Shown here: positions 8,132 through 16,671 of the stretch, piece by piece | Layout: every line of letters begins with the position of its first letter | Position numbering within the stretch: position 1 is the stretch's first letter | From: Hydromonas sp. | Lineage (GTDB): Bacteria; Pseudomonadota; Gammaproteobacteria; Burkholderiales; Burkholderiaceae | Direction: 5' to 3' | DNA length: 64,000 nt | Assembly (NCBI GenBank): GCA_017495165.1 | Contig: JAFEII010000002.1 | Span: forward strand, 1 to 64,000 | The notes under the pieces: model-generated | Database searches by the model: none | What the model was told of the DNA's origin: nothing | Seen by the model: the letters and a program-made list of their open reading frames with translations, nothing else | Translations under genes and position numbers: made by a program

Positions 8132-9001
8132 ATGGCACAAATTCTAAACTTTGGCTCAATCAACGTTGACCACGTCTATCAAGTCCCGCACTTTGTCCAA
8201 CCCGCAGAAACCCTCGCCGCAACCGATTACGCAAAAGGCTTGGGCGGCAAAGGCTTTAACCAATCAGTCGCGTTGCACCGTGCGGGGGTTGAGGTGTTGC
8301 ATGTGGGCAATATTGGTCGCGACGATACTTGGACGCAGGCGCAAATCAGCGCCACGGGCCTATCGCTGCGCGGCATTGGCGCAACCGACGCCGCAACAGG
8401 CCACGCGCTGATTCAAGTCAACGCGCAGGCAGAAAACTGCATTTTATTGTGCGCGGGCGCCAATGCCCAATTAACCCAAGCCCAGCTCAGCCAACACTTG
8501 GCGCAAGACGCGGCGCAATGGGTGTTGTTGCAAAACGAAACCAACTTGATTGCAGACATCATCGAGCAGTCACACGCAGCGGGCAAACATGTGGTGTTTA
8601 ACCCCGCGCCGTGTCATGCGGGCATGGCAGATTTACCGCTCGAATTGCTGCACACCGTGGTGGTCAATGAAGTCGAAGCGGCGCAACTGACTGGCATGCA
8701 TGACGTTGAGCAAGCGCTTGTCGCCTTGCAGCGGCGCGTGAAAAACGTCGTGCTCACCATGGGCGGGCAGGGCGCACGGTATTTGGGCGAATCTGGCGCG
8801 TTTTTTGTGCCAGCCAATCCGGTGCAAGCCGTTGACACCACCGCCGCAGGCGACACGTTTATTGGCTTTTATTTGTCTGTCATCATTCAGGGCGGCTCGG
8901 TTGAAGCGGCGCTCACGTGTGCCACACAAGCCGCAGGGATTGCCGTGACGCGCATGGGCGCCACCGCATCCATTCCGTTTATCCATGAGTTGGCACAATA
9001 A
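8132..9001 (+). CDS. rbsK: Ribokinase-like PfkB family sugar kinase
   Basis: A 289-residue PfkB-family kinase. The substrate signature GLGGKGFNQSVALHRAG is near residue 38-54 and the ATP/anion-hole motif DTTAAGDTFIGFYLS near residue 240. AAGGAG lies in the end of the upstream permease gene, one base before its start. In this operon it most likely phosphorylates ribose freed by the nucleoside hydrolase, giving ribose 5-phosphate for the pentose phosphate pathway. It is slightly short compared with E. coli RbsK. Another PfkB substrate, such as a nucleoside, cannot be excluded. Confidence 0.8.
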   Translation: MAQILNFGSINVDHVYQVPHFVQPAETLAATDYAKGLGGKGFNQSVALHRAGVEVLHVGNIGRDDTWTQAQISATGLSLRGIGATDAATGHALIQVNAQAENCILLCAGANAQLTQAQLSQHLAQDAAQWVLLQNETNLIADIIEQSHAAGKHVVFNPAPCHAGMADLPLELLHTVVVNEVEAAQLTGMHDVEQALVALQRRVKNVVLTMGGQGARYLGESGAFFVPANPVQAVDTTAAGDTFIGFYLSVIIQGGSVEAALTCATQAAGIAVTRMGATASIPFIHELAQ

Positions 9002-9094
9002 GCACGTGCGCCAACTGATTTCATTCAAGCGCATTCAATTTCACCCAAATTTTTATTGAAAATTTCATTAAAAACTTTACCCAAAAGGATTTAT

Positions 9095-10054
9095 ATGTCT
9101 CAAATTAAAATGATTATCGACACCGACCCAGGCGTTGACGACGCGCTCGCCATTGCTTTTGCAGCGCTGCATCCAAACATTGACCTGCTCGGTTTGACCA
9201 CGGTGTACGGCAACGTATCGGTTGACCAAGCCACCCTCAATGCGGGTTATTTGCTCGACTTGCTCGATGCGCGTCACATACCTGTCGCCAAAGGCGAGGC
9301 AGTGCCATCGGTGCAAGCGCCGCACAGTTTTCCTGATTTTGTCCATGGCAAAAACGGTTTTGGTGATATTGACGTGGTGTATCCGCAAGACTTCGCGCCG
9401 ATTGACGAATCCGCCGCAGACTTCATCGTGCGCATGATTCACGCACACCCGCACGAAATCGTCCTTGTGCCTGTAGGCCCGCTGGCCAACATCGCATTGG
9501 CGCTCAAAAAAGACCCAAGCATCGCCAGCAAAGTCAAACAAGTCGTCATCATGGGCGGCGCAGCCCACGTGGCAGGCAATGTTTCCCCAGCTGCGGAAGC
9601 GAATATTTGGAACGACCCACACGCAGCGCAAGTTGTATTTGAAGCGCCTTGGCCGATTGTGATGGTGGGCTTGGACGTGACGTATCAAACAATCATGCCC
9701 AATGAACCTATGATGCGAATTGCCGCAGCAGCGCCACGCGTGGGCGGATTTTTGCAAGAAATTTGTACGTTTTATGCCAACTTTTACCGGAATGTGGCAG
9801 GCTTTGACGGCTTCTCGCTGCACGACCCAGCCACCGTCATGTATGTGACCAACCCAGAGCTGTTCACCACCCAACGCGGCCAAATCGAAGTGGTTCAAAG
9901 CGGCGCAGGCGCAGGCAAAACCTTTTTTGCCCCCAAAGGCCAAATGTACGCCGAAGATTATTGGTCAAAACGCGACAATGTCGAAGTGTGCTTGGGCGTG
10001 GACAAACAAGGCGTGTTGACCCTGATTGAGCAAGTATTAAGCACCGCGAAATAA
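9095..10054 (+). CDS. Inosine/uridine-preferring nucleoside hydrolase
   Basis: A 319-residue protein of the IunH/Rih family, which hydrolyses the N-glycosidic bond of ribonucleosides to base and ribose. The calcium- and ribose-binding signature IIDTDPGVDDALAIAFAA is at the N terminus, GLTTVYGNVS follows, and the VIMGGAA and late HDPATVMYV motifs are present. The ATG at 9095 is preferred over 9056 because AAAAGGAT lies just ahead and the signature then sits at the usual distance. It closes the operon and supplies the ribose for the preceding kinase. Confidence 0.92.
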   Translation: MSQIKMIIDTDPGVDDALAIAFAALHPNIDLLGLTTVYGNVSVDQATLNAGYLLDLLDARHIPVAKGEAVPSVQAPHSFPDFVHGKNGFGDIDVVYPQDFAPIDESAADFIVRMIHAHPHEIVLVPVGPLANIALALKKDPSIASKVKQVVIMGGAAHVAGNVSPAAEANIWNDPHAAQVVFEAPWPIVMVGLDVTYQTIMPNEPMMRIAAAAPRVGGFLQEICTFYANFYRNVAGFDGFSLHDPATVMYVTNPELFTTQRGQIEVVQSGAGAGKTFFAPKGQMYAEDYWSKRDNVEVCLGVDKQGVLTLIEQVLSTAK

Positions 10055-10068
10055 GCGTATTCGGGCTT

Positions 10069-10088
10069 AAAAGACGCGAGCGTCTTTG
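10069..10088 (+). terminator. Candidate terminator of the nucleoside operon
   Basis: AAGACG/CGTCTT stem with a CGAG loop and A/T-rich flanks, 14 bases after the hydrolase stop. The U-run is short, so it is a weak candidate. Confidence 0.5.
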
Positions 10089-10190
10089 CGGTTGTAATGA
10101 TTTCAACTCAACTTAAATTCAATTTTAAATCTGACGTTAAATCAATCCAAACTGCTTTGGATTGAGGCTGTTTGAGCAGGGTTTGAATTG

Positions 10191-10214
10191 GTAGGGCGGG
10201 CATTTATGCCCGCC
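10191..10214 (+). repeat. REP element
   Basis: GTAG followed by a GGCGGGC/GCCCGCC hairpin with loop ATTTAT. It matches exactly the copies at 30072-30095 and 30780-30803. The 5' GTAG is the usual hallmark of REPs served by RAYT enzymes. It stands alone between the nucleoside hydrolase and the oxygenase gene; apart from the weak terminator nothing else is seen in 10055-10285. Confidence 0.9.
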
Positions 10215-10285
10215 GTGTTGGAATAACTGCCGCCCACATCCCATCACTAAAAAACCCACTAAAGTGTTGAACCAAAAGGCGCACC

Positions 10286-11125
10286 ATGCTCCCCATCATT
10301 GATTACACCAGTCCAACCGCAGCGCAAGACTTTACCCGCTCCTTGCACGAAACCGGTTTTGCCGTGCTCAGCCAGCACCCAATCGCGCACACATCCGTGC
10401 AGCAGATTTTTACGCAATGGCAAGCCTTTTTTGACCGCGCAGAAAAGTTTGACTACCCATTTAGCGCGGATAAATTTGACGGCTATTTTTCCAGCGCCAT
10501 TTCAGAAACCGCCAAAGGCAGCACGCAAAAAGACCTCAAAGAGTTTTATCACGTGTATCCGTGGGGGCGCATTCCGCCGAGCTTGGCACCAGACATCATG
10601 GCTTACTACCATGCAGCCAGCAGCTTGGCCGCGCAATTGCTGAGCTGGGTAGAACAACACAGCCCAAGCGACGTCGCCAAACATTACAGCCAATCGTTGT
10701 CAAGCATGATTGACGACAGCGCCCAAACCTTATTGCGCGTGCTGCATTACCCGCCGCTCAACGGCGCAGAGCCAACAGGCGCAGTCAGAGCCGCCGCCCA
10801 TTCGGACATTAATTTACTCACGCTGCTGCCCGCCGCCAACGAACCGGGTCTGCAAGTGCAAACCATGCAAGGCGATTGGCTGGATGTGCCATGCGACGGC
10901 GGCTTGCTGATTGTGAATATCGGCGACATGCTGCAAGAAGCCTCGCAAGGCTATTTTCCCAGCACCATTCACCGCGTGATGAACCCAGCAGGTTCAAATG
11001 CGCACGTAAGCCGCCTGTCGTTACCGCTGTTTTTACACCCAAAGCCAGAAGTGGTGTTATCCAAACGCCACACCGCTCAAAGTTACTTAGATGAGCGGCT
11101 GCGTGAATTGGGCATGAAAAAATGA
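10286..11125 (+). CDS. 2-oxoglutarate/Fe(II)-dependent oxygenase (isopenicillin N synthase-like)
   Basis: A 279-residue non-haem iron oxygenase. The iron triad is visible as HSD (about residues 172-174) and the later His in STIHRV (about 231), and the 2-oxoglutarate-binding Arg is in SRLSLPLFLHP. The N-terminal stretch has the DIOX_N pattern. The protein is somewhat shorter than plant members but matches bacterial ones. The substrate cannot be read from the sequence, and neighbours give no clear pathway. It appears to be transcribed alone. Confidence 0.8.
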   Translation: MLPIIDYTSPTAAQDFTRSLHETGFAVLSQHPIAHTSVQQIFTQWQAFFDRAEKFDYPFSADKFDGYFSSAISETAKGSTQKDLKEFYHVYPWGRIPPSLAPDIMAYYHAASSLAAQLLSWVEQHSPSDVAKHYSQSLSSMIDDSAQTLLRVLHYPPLNGAEPTGAVRAAAHSDINLLTLLPAANEPGLQVQTMQGDWLDVPCDGGLLIVNIGDMLQEASQGYFPSTIHRVMNPAGSNAHVSRLSLPLFLHPKPEVVLSKRHTAQSYLDERLRELGMKK

Positions 11126-11307
11126 CGCCTGTCAGAGTGTTCAATTAAAACGGGCGTTCTTATTTTCGCAACACTTTGCCGCAGTCAACCCGAACTTTGC
11201 GCAAAAAAATATCAAAACAGTAGGTCAACACACCACATGCTGATAAAATGGCGGGCTTAAATCATACCGTGCAAGCAGTCAAAACTGTTTGCACTCACAG
11301 GAGTGGG

Positions 11308-12102
11308 ATGTTGAATCCTTTGAAAAAAAACACGCAAACGCAACAAAATCAAGCCCCAACAGCCAGTGCAGGGCACGGCGTGGCTCAGTCCGTCAGCGTA
11401 TGTTGGGCCAGCACGCCCGATGAAATCATCGAAGTACAACGCCTGCGCTATGACGTATTTGCCGACGAAATGGGTGTCAATCTACAAGGCAAAGATGGTT
11501 TGGATATCGACAAATTCGACCCGTATGTCGAACACGTCTACGTGCGCGACAACACCAGCGGCAAAGTCGTTGGCTGCTATCGAGCACTCACGCCAAACGC
11601 AGCGCTCCAAATTGGCATGTACTCAGAGCAAGAATTCGACATCAGTGATTTATTGCCCCAGCGCGCCAAAATCCTCGAAGTTGGCCGCGCCTGCGTACAC
11701 AAAGACTACCGCACCGGCACAGTGCTAATGAGCTTATGGAAAGCGATTTTACAGTTCTCGGCCAAGCATGGCTTTGAAATGATATTGGGCTGCACCAGCG
11801 TACCTGTTGCCGCCAATAGCCCTGCCATCCGCGACATACAGCGCTTATTGGTCGACTCTGGCGCCATGAGCGACGAGTTCACGGTCACGCCCCGCGCCCC
11901 GTTCTCTCAAGACATGCAACCCACCGTCAACGCCGAGGTCAAAATGGCATTGCCGCCACTGTTTAAAGGCTATTTGCGTTTGGGCGCAAAAGTATGCGGC
12001 ACACCCACATATGATGCGGATTTTAGAACCGCAGACTACCTCACTATTTTAAAATTTGCCGACGTCTCGCCACGGTATTTAAAGCATTTTGATTTGGTTT
12101 AA
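11308..12102 (+). CDS. OlsB-like GNAT N-acyltransferase
   Basis: A 264-residue protein of the family that includes OlsB, the acyl-ACP-dependent ornithine N-acyltransferase making lyso-ornithine lipid. Key stretches are EVQRLRYDVFADEMGVNL, KVVGCYRALTP, ILEVGRACVHKDYRTGTVL and MILGCTSVPV. The ATG at 11308 is chosen over 11248 because CAGGAG lies five bases ahead. Ornithine lipids are common in Burkholderiales, so that role is plausible. No olsA-like partner is nearby, so the acyl acceptor is unproven. Confidence 0.75.
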   Translation: MLNPLKKNTQTQQNQAPTASAGHGVAQSVSVCWASTPDEIIEVQRLRYDVFADEMGVNLQGKDGLDIDKFDPYVEHVYVRDNTSGKVVGCYRALTPNAALQIGMYSEQEFDISDLLPQRAKILEVGRACVHKDYRTGTVLMSLWKAILQFSAKHGFEMILGCTSVPVAANSPAIRDIQRLLVDSGAMSDEFTVTPRAPFSQDMQPTVNAEVKMALPPLFKGYLRLGAKVCGTPTYDADFRTADYLTILKFADVSPRYLKHFDLV

Positions 12103-12204
12103 GTTTTAAAATGGCATAAAAACGGACAAAGACGAGCGCTAATTTTATTGTGCGAATCGTGTAAAATCGGAACACGATTAACTAATGCTATTTTGGGAGA
12201 TGGA

Positions 12205-13122
12205 ATGAAAATATTTTTAACTGGTTCAGCAGGTTGTTTGGCCGCTGCATTGTTACCCGTTTTATGCAATGACCCCGCAGTTGAATCAATAACGGGTATT
12301 GATATTAAGCCCACCGCCTACCAACACTCAAAATTAAAAACATCAATCCTTGACATGCGTGACGCGAGCTTGCAAGACGTAATGAAAAACCACGACGCAG
12401 TCATTCATCTTGGCTTCAATGTTCGACGCGGCAATCTATCATCGGAAGAACGTTACGATATAAACGTCAACGGCAGCATCAACGTCATTGACGCAGCTAA
12501 CGCTAACGGCATTACAAAGCTCATCAATTTGAGTAGTGTTTCGGTATATGGTGTTTGTGAAAACGCCACGGAAGAAACCAAAACCAATCCGCTAGCAACG
12601 TTTCCATATGCACAACATAAAGAGATAATTGAGCAATACATCAACGAACACATGCCCAGCGCAATTCAGTTTCGCGCACATTTAATCATGGGCGCAAACG
12701 CACAAGACTTTTTGCGTGAGATGTTTGTCATGCCTGTGTATTTAACGTTTGCTGAGGGCAAAACCCCAAAGCAACAAGTCGTGCATGAAAACGACGTGGT
12801 GAGTGCCATAGAGGCCGCATTAAAAGCCGACGTATCGGGTGCTTTTAATTTGGCAGCTAATGACATTATTGACTTGGGCGGCTCGTACATTGCAAAAGGG
12901 ATAGAAGAGGGCAGGCGCATTCGTAAATTCCCATTTTCAATCGCGCGGATGGCAGCATTTTTCGGCAGAAAAATGAACACTCACGACTTAGCAACATGGA
13001 TTGAAATGCTCGACACCACCGCCACGGTCAATTGTGACAAAGCCAAGGCACAATTAAACTGGGCACCCAAATACAGCATATGGGACGCACGCAAGGATGC
13101 AATGTCTACATTAAAGGCTTGA
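12205..13122 (+). CDS. NAD(P)-dependent epimerase/dehydratase family protein
   Basis: A 305-residue extended short-chain dehydrogenase. The nucleotide-binding loop is FLTGSAGCLAAAL, a variant of GxxGxxG with the last Gly replaced by Ala. The catalytic Ser is in SSVSVYG and the YxxxK motif is YAQHK. The ATG at 12205 is preferred over 12148 because GGGAGA lies close ahead and the Rossmann fold then starts at residue 2. The sugar or other substrate cannot be told, and no partner genes for nucleotide-sugar synthesis are present. Confidence 0.8.
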   Translation: MKIFLTGSAGCLAAALLPVLCNDPAVESITGIDIKPTAYQHSKLKTSILDMRDASLQDVMKNHDAVIHLGFNVRRGNLSSEERYDINVNGSINVIDAANANGITKLINLSSVSVYGVCENATEETKTNPLATFPYAQHKEIIEQYINEHMPSAIQFRAHLIMGANAQDFLREMFVMPVYLTFAEGKTPKQQVVHENDVVSAIEAALKADVSGAFNLAANDIIDLGGSYIAKGIEEGRRIRKFPFSIARMAAFFGRKMNTHDLATWIEMLDTTATVNCDKAKAQLNWAPKYSIWDARKDAMSTLKA

Positions 13123-13167
13123 GAGCCTCCAAAACATCAACGGGTGTCATTGCGGCACGCACGGCGG

Positions 13168-13428
13168 TCAGAGTCGATTCATTATCAAGGAATGACACTG
13201 CCCCTTGACTTGATGTGCAATCTTATCAGCACGACGATAATCGCCCAATAACAACGCCGCATCAAGTTCACCCATTAGCTTCTTCAGCTCATCAACCACC
13301 GATAAAGCACCGTCAACACTTGACGGTGCTTTTTGCAAGTCCTTAATCACAGATAGCAATTTGTTGGGATAAATTGGCTTGCCAAGGGTTGCATCAATCA
13401 ACCCATCTGCCAATGCGTGTTTAAACAT
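13168..13428 (-). pseudogene. Remnant of a hybrid sensor kinase (receiver end plus Hpt start)
   Basis: An 86-residue open frame. Its first third (HALADGLIDATLGKPIYPNKLL) looks like the end of a receiver domain, where a conserved KP motif lies. Its end (ADKIAHQVKGQCHS) resembles the HxxKG phosphorylation site of an Hpt domain. A stop lies only 24 bases upstream, and the Hpt part breaks off after about 70 residues. It is therefore best read as a leftover of a larger phosphorelay gene, although a tiny expressed protein is possible. No intact two-component partner is adjacent. Confidence 0.4.
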
Positions 13429-13549
13429 TTGATTGGTGTCTGTATTGACAGACTACATGTTTATTGTGCGTGGTTGCATCAAATCGGGCTGGTTTTTAAA
13501 AAACGTTACTTTATATGGCTTTTGTCCATGAGTGGGTTTTTATGCCATC

Positions 13550-13592
13550 AAAAATCACAAGGGCTTGATAATTCAAGCACTTGTGATTTGCT
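13550..13592 (-). terminator. Terminator of phoH
   Basis: A long stem, AAATCACAAG/CTTGTGATTT with inner GCTTGA/TCAAGC and loop TAAT. On the minus strand it is followed by a T run. It lies 35 bases after the phoH stop. The inverted repeat is also T-rich on the plus strand, so it may work both ways. Confidence 0.8.
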
Positions 13593-13626
13593 TTTTGTCT
13601 GACTCAGCTGTCCACTACTTCGCCGC

Positions 13627-15270
13627 CTACAACACCTCATTGGCATGGTCAGCCAGTCGCGAACGCTCGCCTTTCATGAGCGTGATGTGTGCGCTGTGCG
13701 CCCAGCCTTTGAAGTGCTCAACCACATAGGCCAAGCCCGATGAGCCTTCGGTCAAATACGGCGTGTCAATTTGCGCCAAGTTGCCCAAGCACACCACTTT
13801 TGTACCAGGGCCTGCGCGGGTGATGAGGGTTTTCATTTGTTTGGGCGTGAGGTTTTGTGCTTCATCGAGTACCAATAATTTATTCACAAACGTGCGTCCG
13901 CGCATAAAGCTCATGGCTTTGATTTTGACTTTGTTTTTAATCAACTCGTTGGTTGCGGCACGCGCCCATTCGCCTGCGTTGGCATCGCCTTTGATTAAAA
14001 TCTCTAAGTTGTCTTGCAATGCGCCCATCCACGGCGTCATTTTTTCTTCCTCAGTCCCTGGTAAAAACCCGATGTCTTCCCCAACTGGCACGGTAATGCG
14101 GGTAATGATGACCTCGCTAAATCTGCCCATCTCAAGCGTTTGTTGCAACGCGGCGGCAATCGTTACCAAGGTTTTGCCCGTGCCTGCTTGCCCAAGCAAC
14201 GTCACAAAATCAATGTTTGGGTCCATCAAAATATTGAGTGCAAAATTTTGCTCGCGGTTGCGTGCGCCGATGCCCCACACGCCGTGTTTGGGGTTGGAGT
14301 AATCGGTGAGTGTGCGCAAAGTGGCGGTTTGATTGCTCACATCCGTCACAATCGCGTTAAACGGCGTGGCATCCGTAATGTCTAAATACACAAATTGGTT
14401 GATGGACATTTGTTCGACCATTGGGCCGCTTAAACGGTAAAACGTTGTGCCTGATTCTTGCCAAGACTCCAAGCCTTTGCTGTGTTTGTCCCAAAAATTC
14501 TCAGGCAAGGCGAGTTGGCCGGTGTGCATCAGGTCGCCATCTTGCGAGACTTGGTCGTTAAAGTAGTCCTCAGAATTGATGCCCAACGCACGTGCTTTAA
14601 TCCGCATATTGATGTCTTTGGACACCAAAACCACCGTGCGCTCAGCGTCGGTTTTTTGCAAGGCATGCACGATGCCCAAAATTTGATTGTCGGCTTTGTC
14701 CGAGGTGAGCGATGCAGGCAAATCGGTGCTGATAAATTTGGTTTGGAAATACAATTTACCCAAATTGGCTTGATTGTCCAGCGCGTTGAGCGGCACGCCG
14801 TCCTCAATCCCATTTGGCACGGCATTCATCAATTGGTCAAGCACGCGCGAGACTTGGCGACCGTGGCGCGCGGTTTCGGTTGTGCCTTTTTTGTGGTTGT
14901 CCAATTCTTCTAATGTAATCAGCGGCAGATACACATCGTGCTCTTCAAAGCGAAAGAAACACGACGGGTCATGCAGCATCACATTGGTGTCCAGCACAAA
15001 CAACTTGCGTTTGGCGTTGGCAATGTTTTTTTTGCGCCCTGAGCGGTGCGCGGGTTTTGGGTTGTTAAAAACTGGGGCAGGTTGGCGCTGTGCCGCTTGC
15101 GGTGCGTGTTTGACTGGCGCGGGCGCGTTTGTTGGTTGTGCGCGGCTCGGTTGCGGCGTAGTTTTTGCTGCGCTTGAATGCGCAGCTTGCGCTTCGGGTG
15201 CGGTTTTTTGTGGCGTTGCAGTTGCGTTTAATAAACTGCCTTTGTTTCTCGGGGCGCTCGGAAGTGGCAT
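13627..15270 (-). CDS. PhoH family protein with PIN domain (PhoH2-like)
   Basis: A 547-residue protein. After an Ala/Pro/Gln-rich N-terminal stretch of about 90 residues comes a PIN nuclease domain (KLFVLDTNVMLHDP, then LEELDNHKKG). The PhoH ATPase domain follows, with Walker A LLGQAGTGKT and Walker B VLDEAQN. PIN-PhoH proteins act as RNA-unwinding nucleases in characterised cases. The ATG at 15270 is preferred over a TTG at 15282 because TTGGAG then serves as ribosome site. In Burkholderiales this gene commonly precedes bcp, as here. Confidence 0.92.
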   Translation of the reverse strand: MPLPSAPRNKGSLLNATATPQKTAPEAQAAHSSAAKTTPQPSRAQPTNAPAPVKHAPQAAQRQPAPVFNNPKPAHRSGRKKNIANAKRKLFVLDTNVMLHDPSCFFRFEEHDVYLPLITLEELDNHKKGTTETARHGRQVSRVLDQLMNAVPNGIEDGVPLNALDNQANLGKLYFQTKFISTDLPASLTSDKADNQILGIVHALQKTDAERTVVLVSKDINMRIKARALGINSEDYFNDQVSQDGDLMHTGQLALPENFWDKHSKGLESWQESGTTFYRLSGPMVEQMSINQFVYLDITDATPFNAIVTDVSNQTATLRTLTDYSNPKHGVWGIGARNREQNFALNILMDPNIDFVTLLGQAGTGKTLVTIAAALQQTLEMGRFSEVIITRITVPVGEDIGFLPGTEEEKMTPWMGALQDNLEILIKGDANAGEWARAATNELIKNKVKIKAMSFMRGRTFVNKLLVLDEAQNLTPKQMKTLITRAGPGTKVVCLGNLAQIDTPYLTEGSSGLAYVVEHFKGWAHSAHITLMKGERSRLADHANEVL

Positions 15271-15389
15271 GGTAATCTCCAAAAGGTAAGTTCAACCAAA
15301 GGTTAAACAATGAAACATAAAACTGGTTACAGCATACGCCAAACCCCAGTAAGAATGCAAAGCCAAAAAAACTTTGCGTGGTGGGTGGC

Positions 15390-15866
15390 TTATAAAGTGG
15401 CTTGTTTGTGCTGCAGCAACGCCGCCAAAACCTCAGGCACGTGGCTGGCGGCCTTGACTTTGCGCCATTCGGTGAGCAAAGAGCCGTCCGGGGCAAATAA
15501 AAACGTGCTGCGCTCAATCCCGCGCACGGATTTGCCGTACATCATTTTTTGTTTGATGACGTCAAACTGCGTGCACAGCAATTCATCCGCGTCGCAAATC
15601 AACTCAAAAGGCAGCGCCAGCTTGGCTTTAAAATTGTCGTGCGAGCGCATGGAATCGCGCGACACCCCAAAAATCACCGCACCCGCCGCTGTAAAATCAG
15701 CCATCGCATCGCGAAATGCAATCGATTCTGTGGTGCAGCCGGGCGTGTTGTCTTTGGGGTAAAAATACAGCACCACAAATTGGCCATGAAAATCGGATTT
15801 TTTAAATGTCTGCGCAATCCCCAACACAGGACCGGTCATTGGCAAAGAAATATCGGCATACGTCAT
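15390..15866 (-). CDS. bcp: Thioredoxin-dependent peroxiredoxin (Bcp/PrxQ)
   Basis: A 158-residue peroxiredoxin reducing hydroperoxides. The peroxidatic Cys is in DNTPGCTTES. The second Cys that many Bcp proteins carry five residues later is absent (TTESIAFRD). Other cysteines occur at ICDADELLC, so either a different resolving residue or a one-Cys mechanism applies. Length is normal. It sits between phoH and the Mth938-like gene in the same direction. Confidence 0.93.
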   Translation of the reverse strand: MTYADISLPMTGPVLGIAQTFKKSDFHGQFVVLYFYPKDNTPGCTTESIAFRDAMADFTAAGAVIFGVSRDSMRSHDNFKAKLALPFELICDADELLCTQFDVIKQKMMYGKSVRGIERSTFLFAPDGSLLTEWRKVKAASHVPEVLAALLQHKQATL

Positions 15867-15885
15867 ATAGTTGCTCCTAGGTGAA

Positions 15886-16272
15886 TTATAAATTTGGACT
15901 CGTCGGTAAAATCAGCAGCGCCAACACGCGTCGTCCCTCACTCATCAGCACGTTAAACGTGCGTGCCGCAGCCTGAGTGCTCATGCATTCAACCCCAACG
16001 CCCGCCGCATAAAGTGGTGCAAGCGTGGCTGGCGGCAAAAATAACTGTTGCGCACCCGTGCCGCACAACAGCACTTCAGGCGCCAGTTCAATCACCTGTT
16101 GCCAAAAATCTGCTTTGATTTCATGCGTGGCGCGCAGCGCCAACTCAAGCGGCGCCTCAGTCGGGCTAAGCAGCAAGCTGGCATAAAATGGCCGCTGGTT
16201 GACATAAATGGCCTGCGGCTCAACGCGCGTCACGTTGTTTTGGTTTGGATTTGAATCAGGTTGAAATTGCAT
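15886..16272 (-). CDS. Mth938-like domain protein (DUF498)
   Basis: A 128-residue protein matching the Mth938/NDUFAF3-like fold family. Typical stretches are IELAPEVLLCGTGAQQLFLPP and the central GVGVECMSTQAAARTFNVLMSEGRRV. Its molecular role in bacteria is not established. It lies 19 bases upstream of bcp on the minus strand and probably shares its transcript, a pairing common in betaproteobacteria. Confidence 0.88.
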   Translation of the reverse strand: MQFQPDSNPNQNNVTRVEPQAIYVNQRPFYASLLLSPTEAPLELALRATHEIKADFWQQVIELAPEVLLCGTGAQQLFLPPATLAPLYAAGVGVECMSTQAAARTFNVLMSEGRRVLALLILPTSPNL

Positions 16273-16404
16273 AAAAAGCCATTTAAAAAGGGTTTAATTC
16301 TAAAAAAAAGCGATATTCAGAATAAAGTTTTGGAAAAATGTTTTTGTTTAAAATTTGTGCGCCAAATCGTGTAAACTGCGCGGTGTTTGTTCGCGTTGGC
16401 AAAT

Positions 16405-16460
16405 TGATGACTCATCAACACGGTGCATGGATTCGTATGAATTAAAACGCACCGTTTTTG
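16405..16460 (+). promoter_or_regulatory. Leader hairpins ahead of alaA
   Basis: The 399-base gap 16273-16671 holds no credible long gene. It contains a near-perfect palindrome (TTGATGACTCATCAA, 16405-16419) and then an ACGGTGC/GCACCGT stem (16420-16455) followed by five T residues, which looks like an intrinsic terminator. A 12-codon frame starts at ATG 16408 and overlaps the hairpin arm. This could be an attenuator for alaA or the end of a short upstream transcript. Confidence 0.4.
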
Positions 16461-16671
16461 GTGAAAACTCATGCCCGCCGTGTTAAAACTCACCGCGCTG
16501 CCATGCCTGTATCAGCGCAGCAAAGTAGGTTTTAATTGATTGCGCAAAGCGCGCGAGTGTATAAATATTCGACGCAAACATTCATATGGCGTCAATTTTA
16601 CATAATTAAAGTGACCCGCTCAAATAAACTGCCCATTTGCATTCAAATCTCACCCACATCAGGAGTTGCGC

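Noticed and set aside
9077-9943. A long minus-strand reading frame opposite the nucleoside hydrolase
   Set aside because: It mirrors a clear conserved gene, is rich in Cys, His and Arg without any motif, and has no ribosome site.
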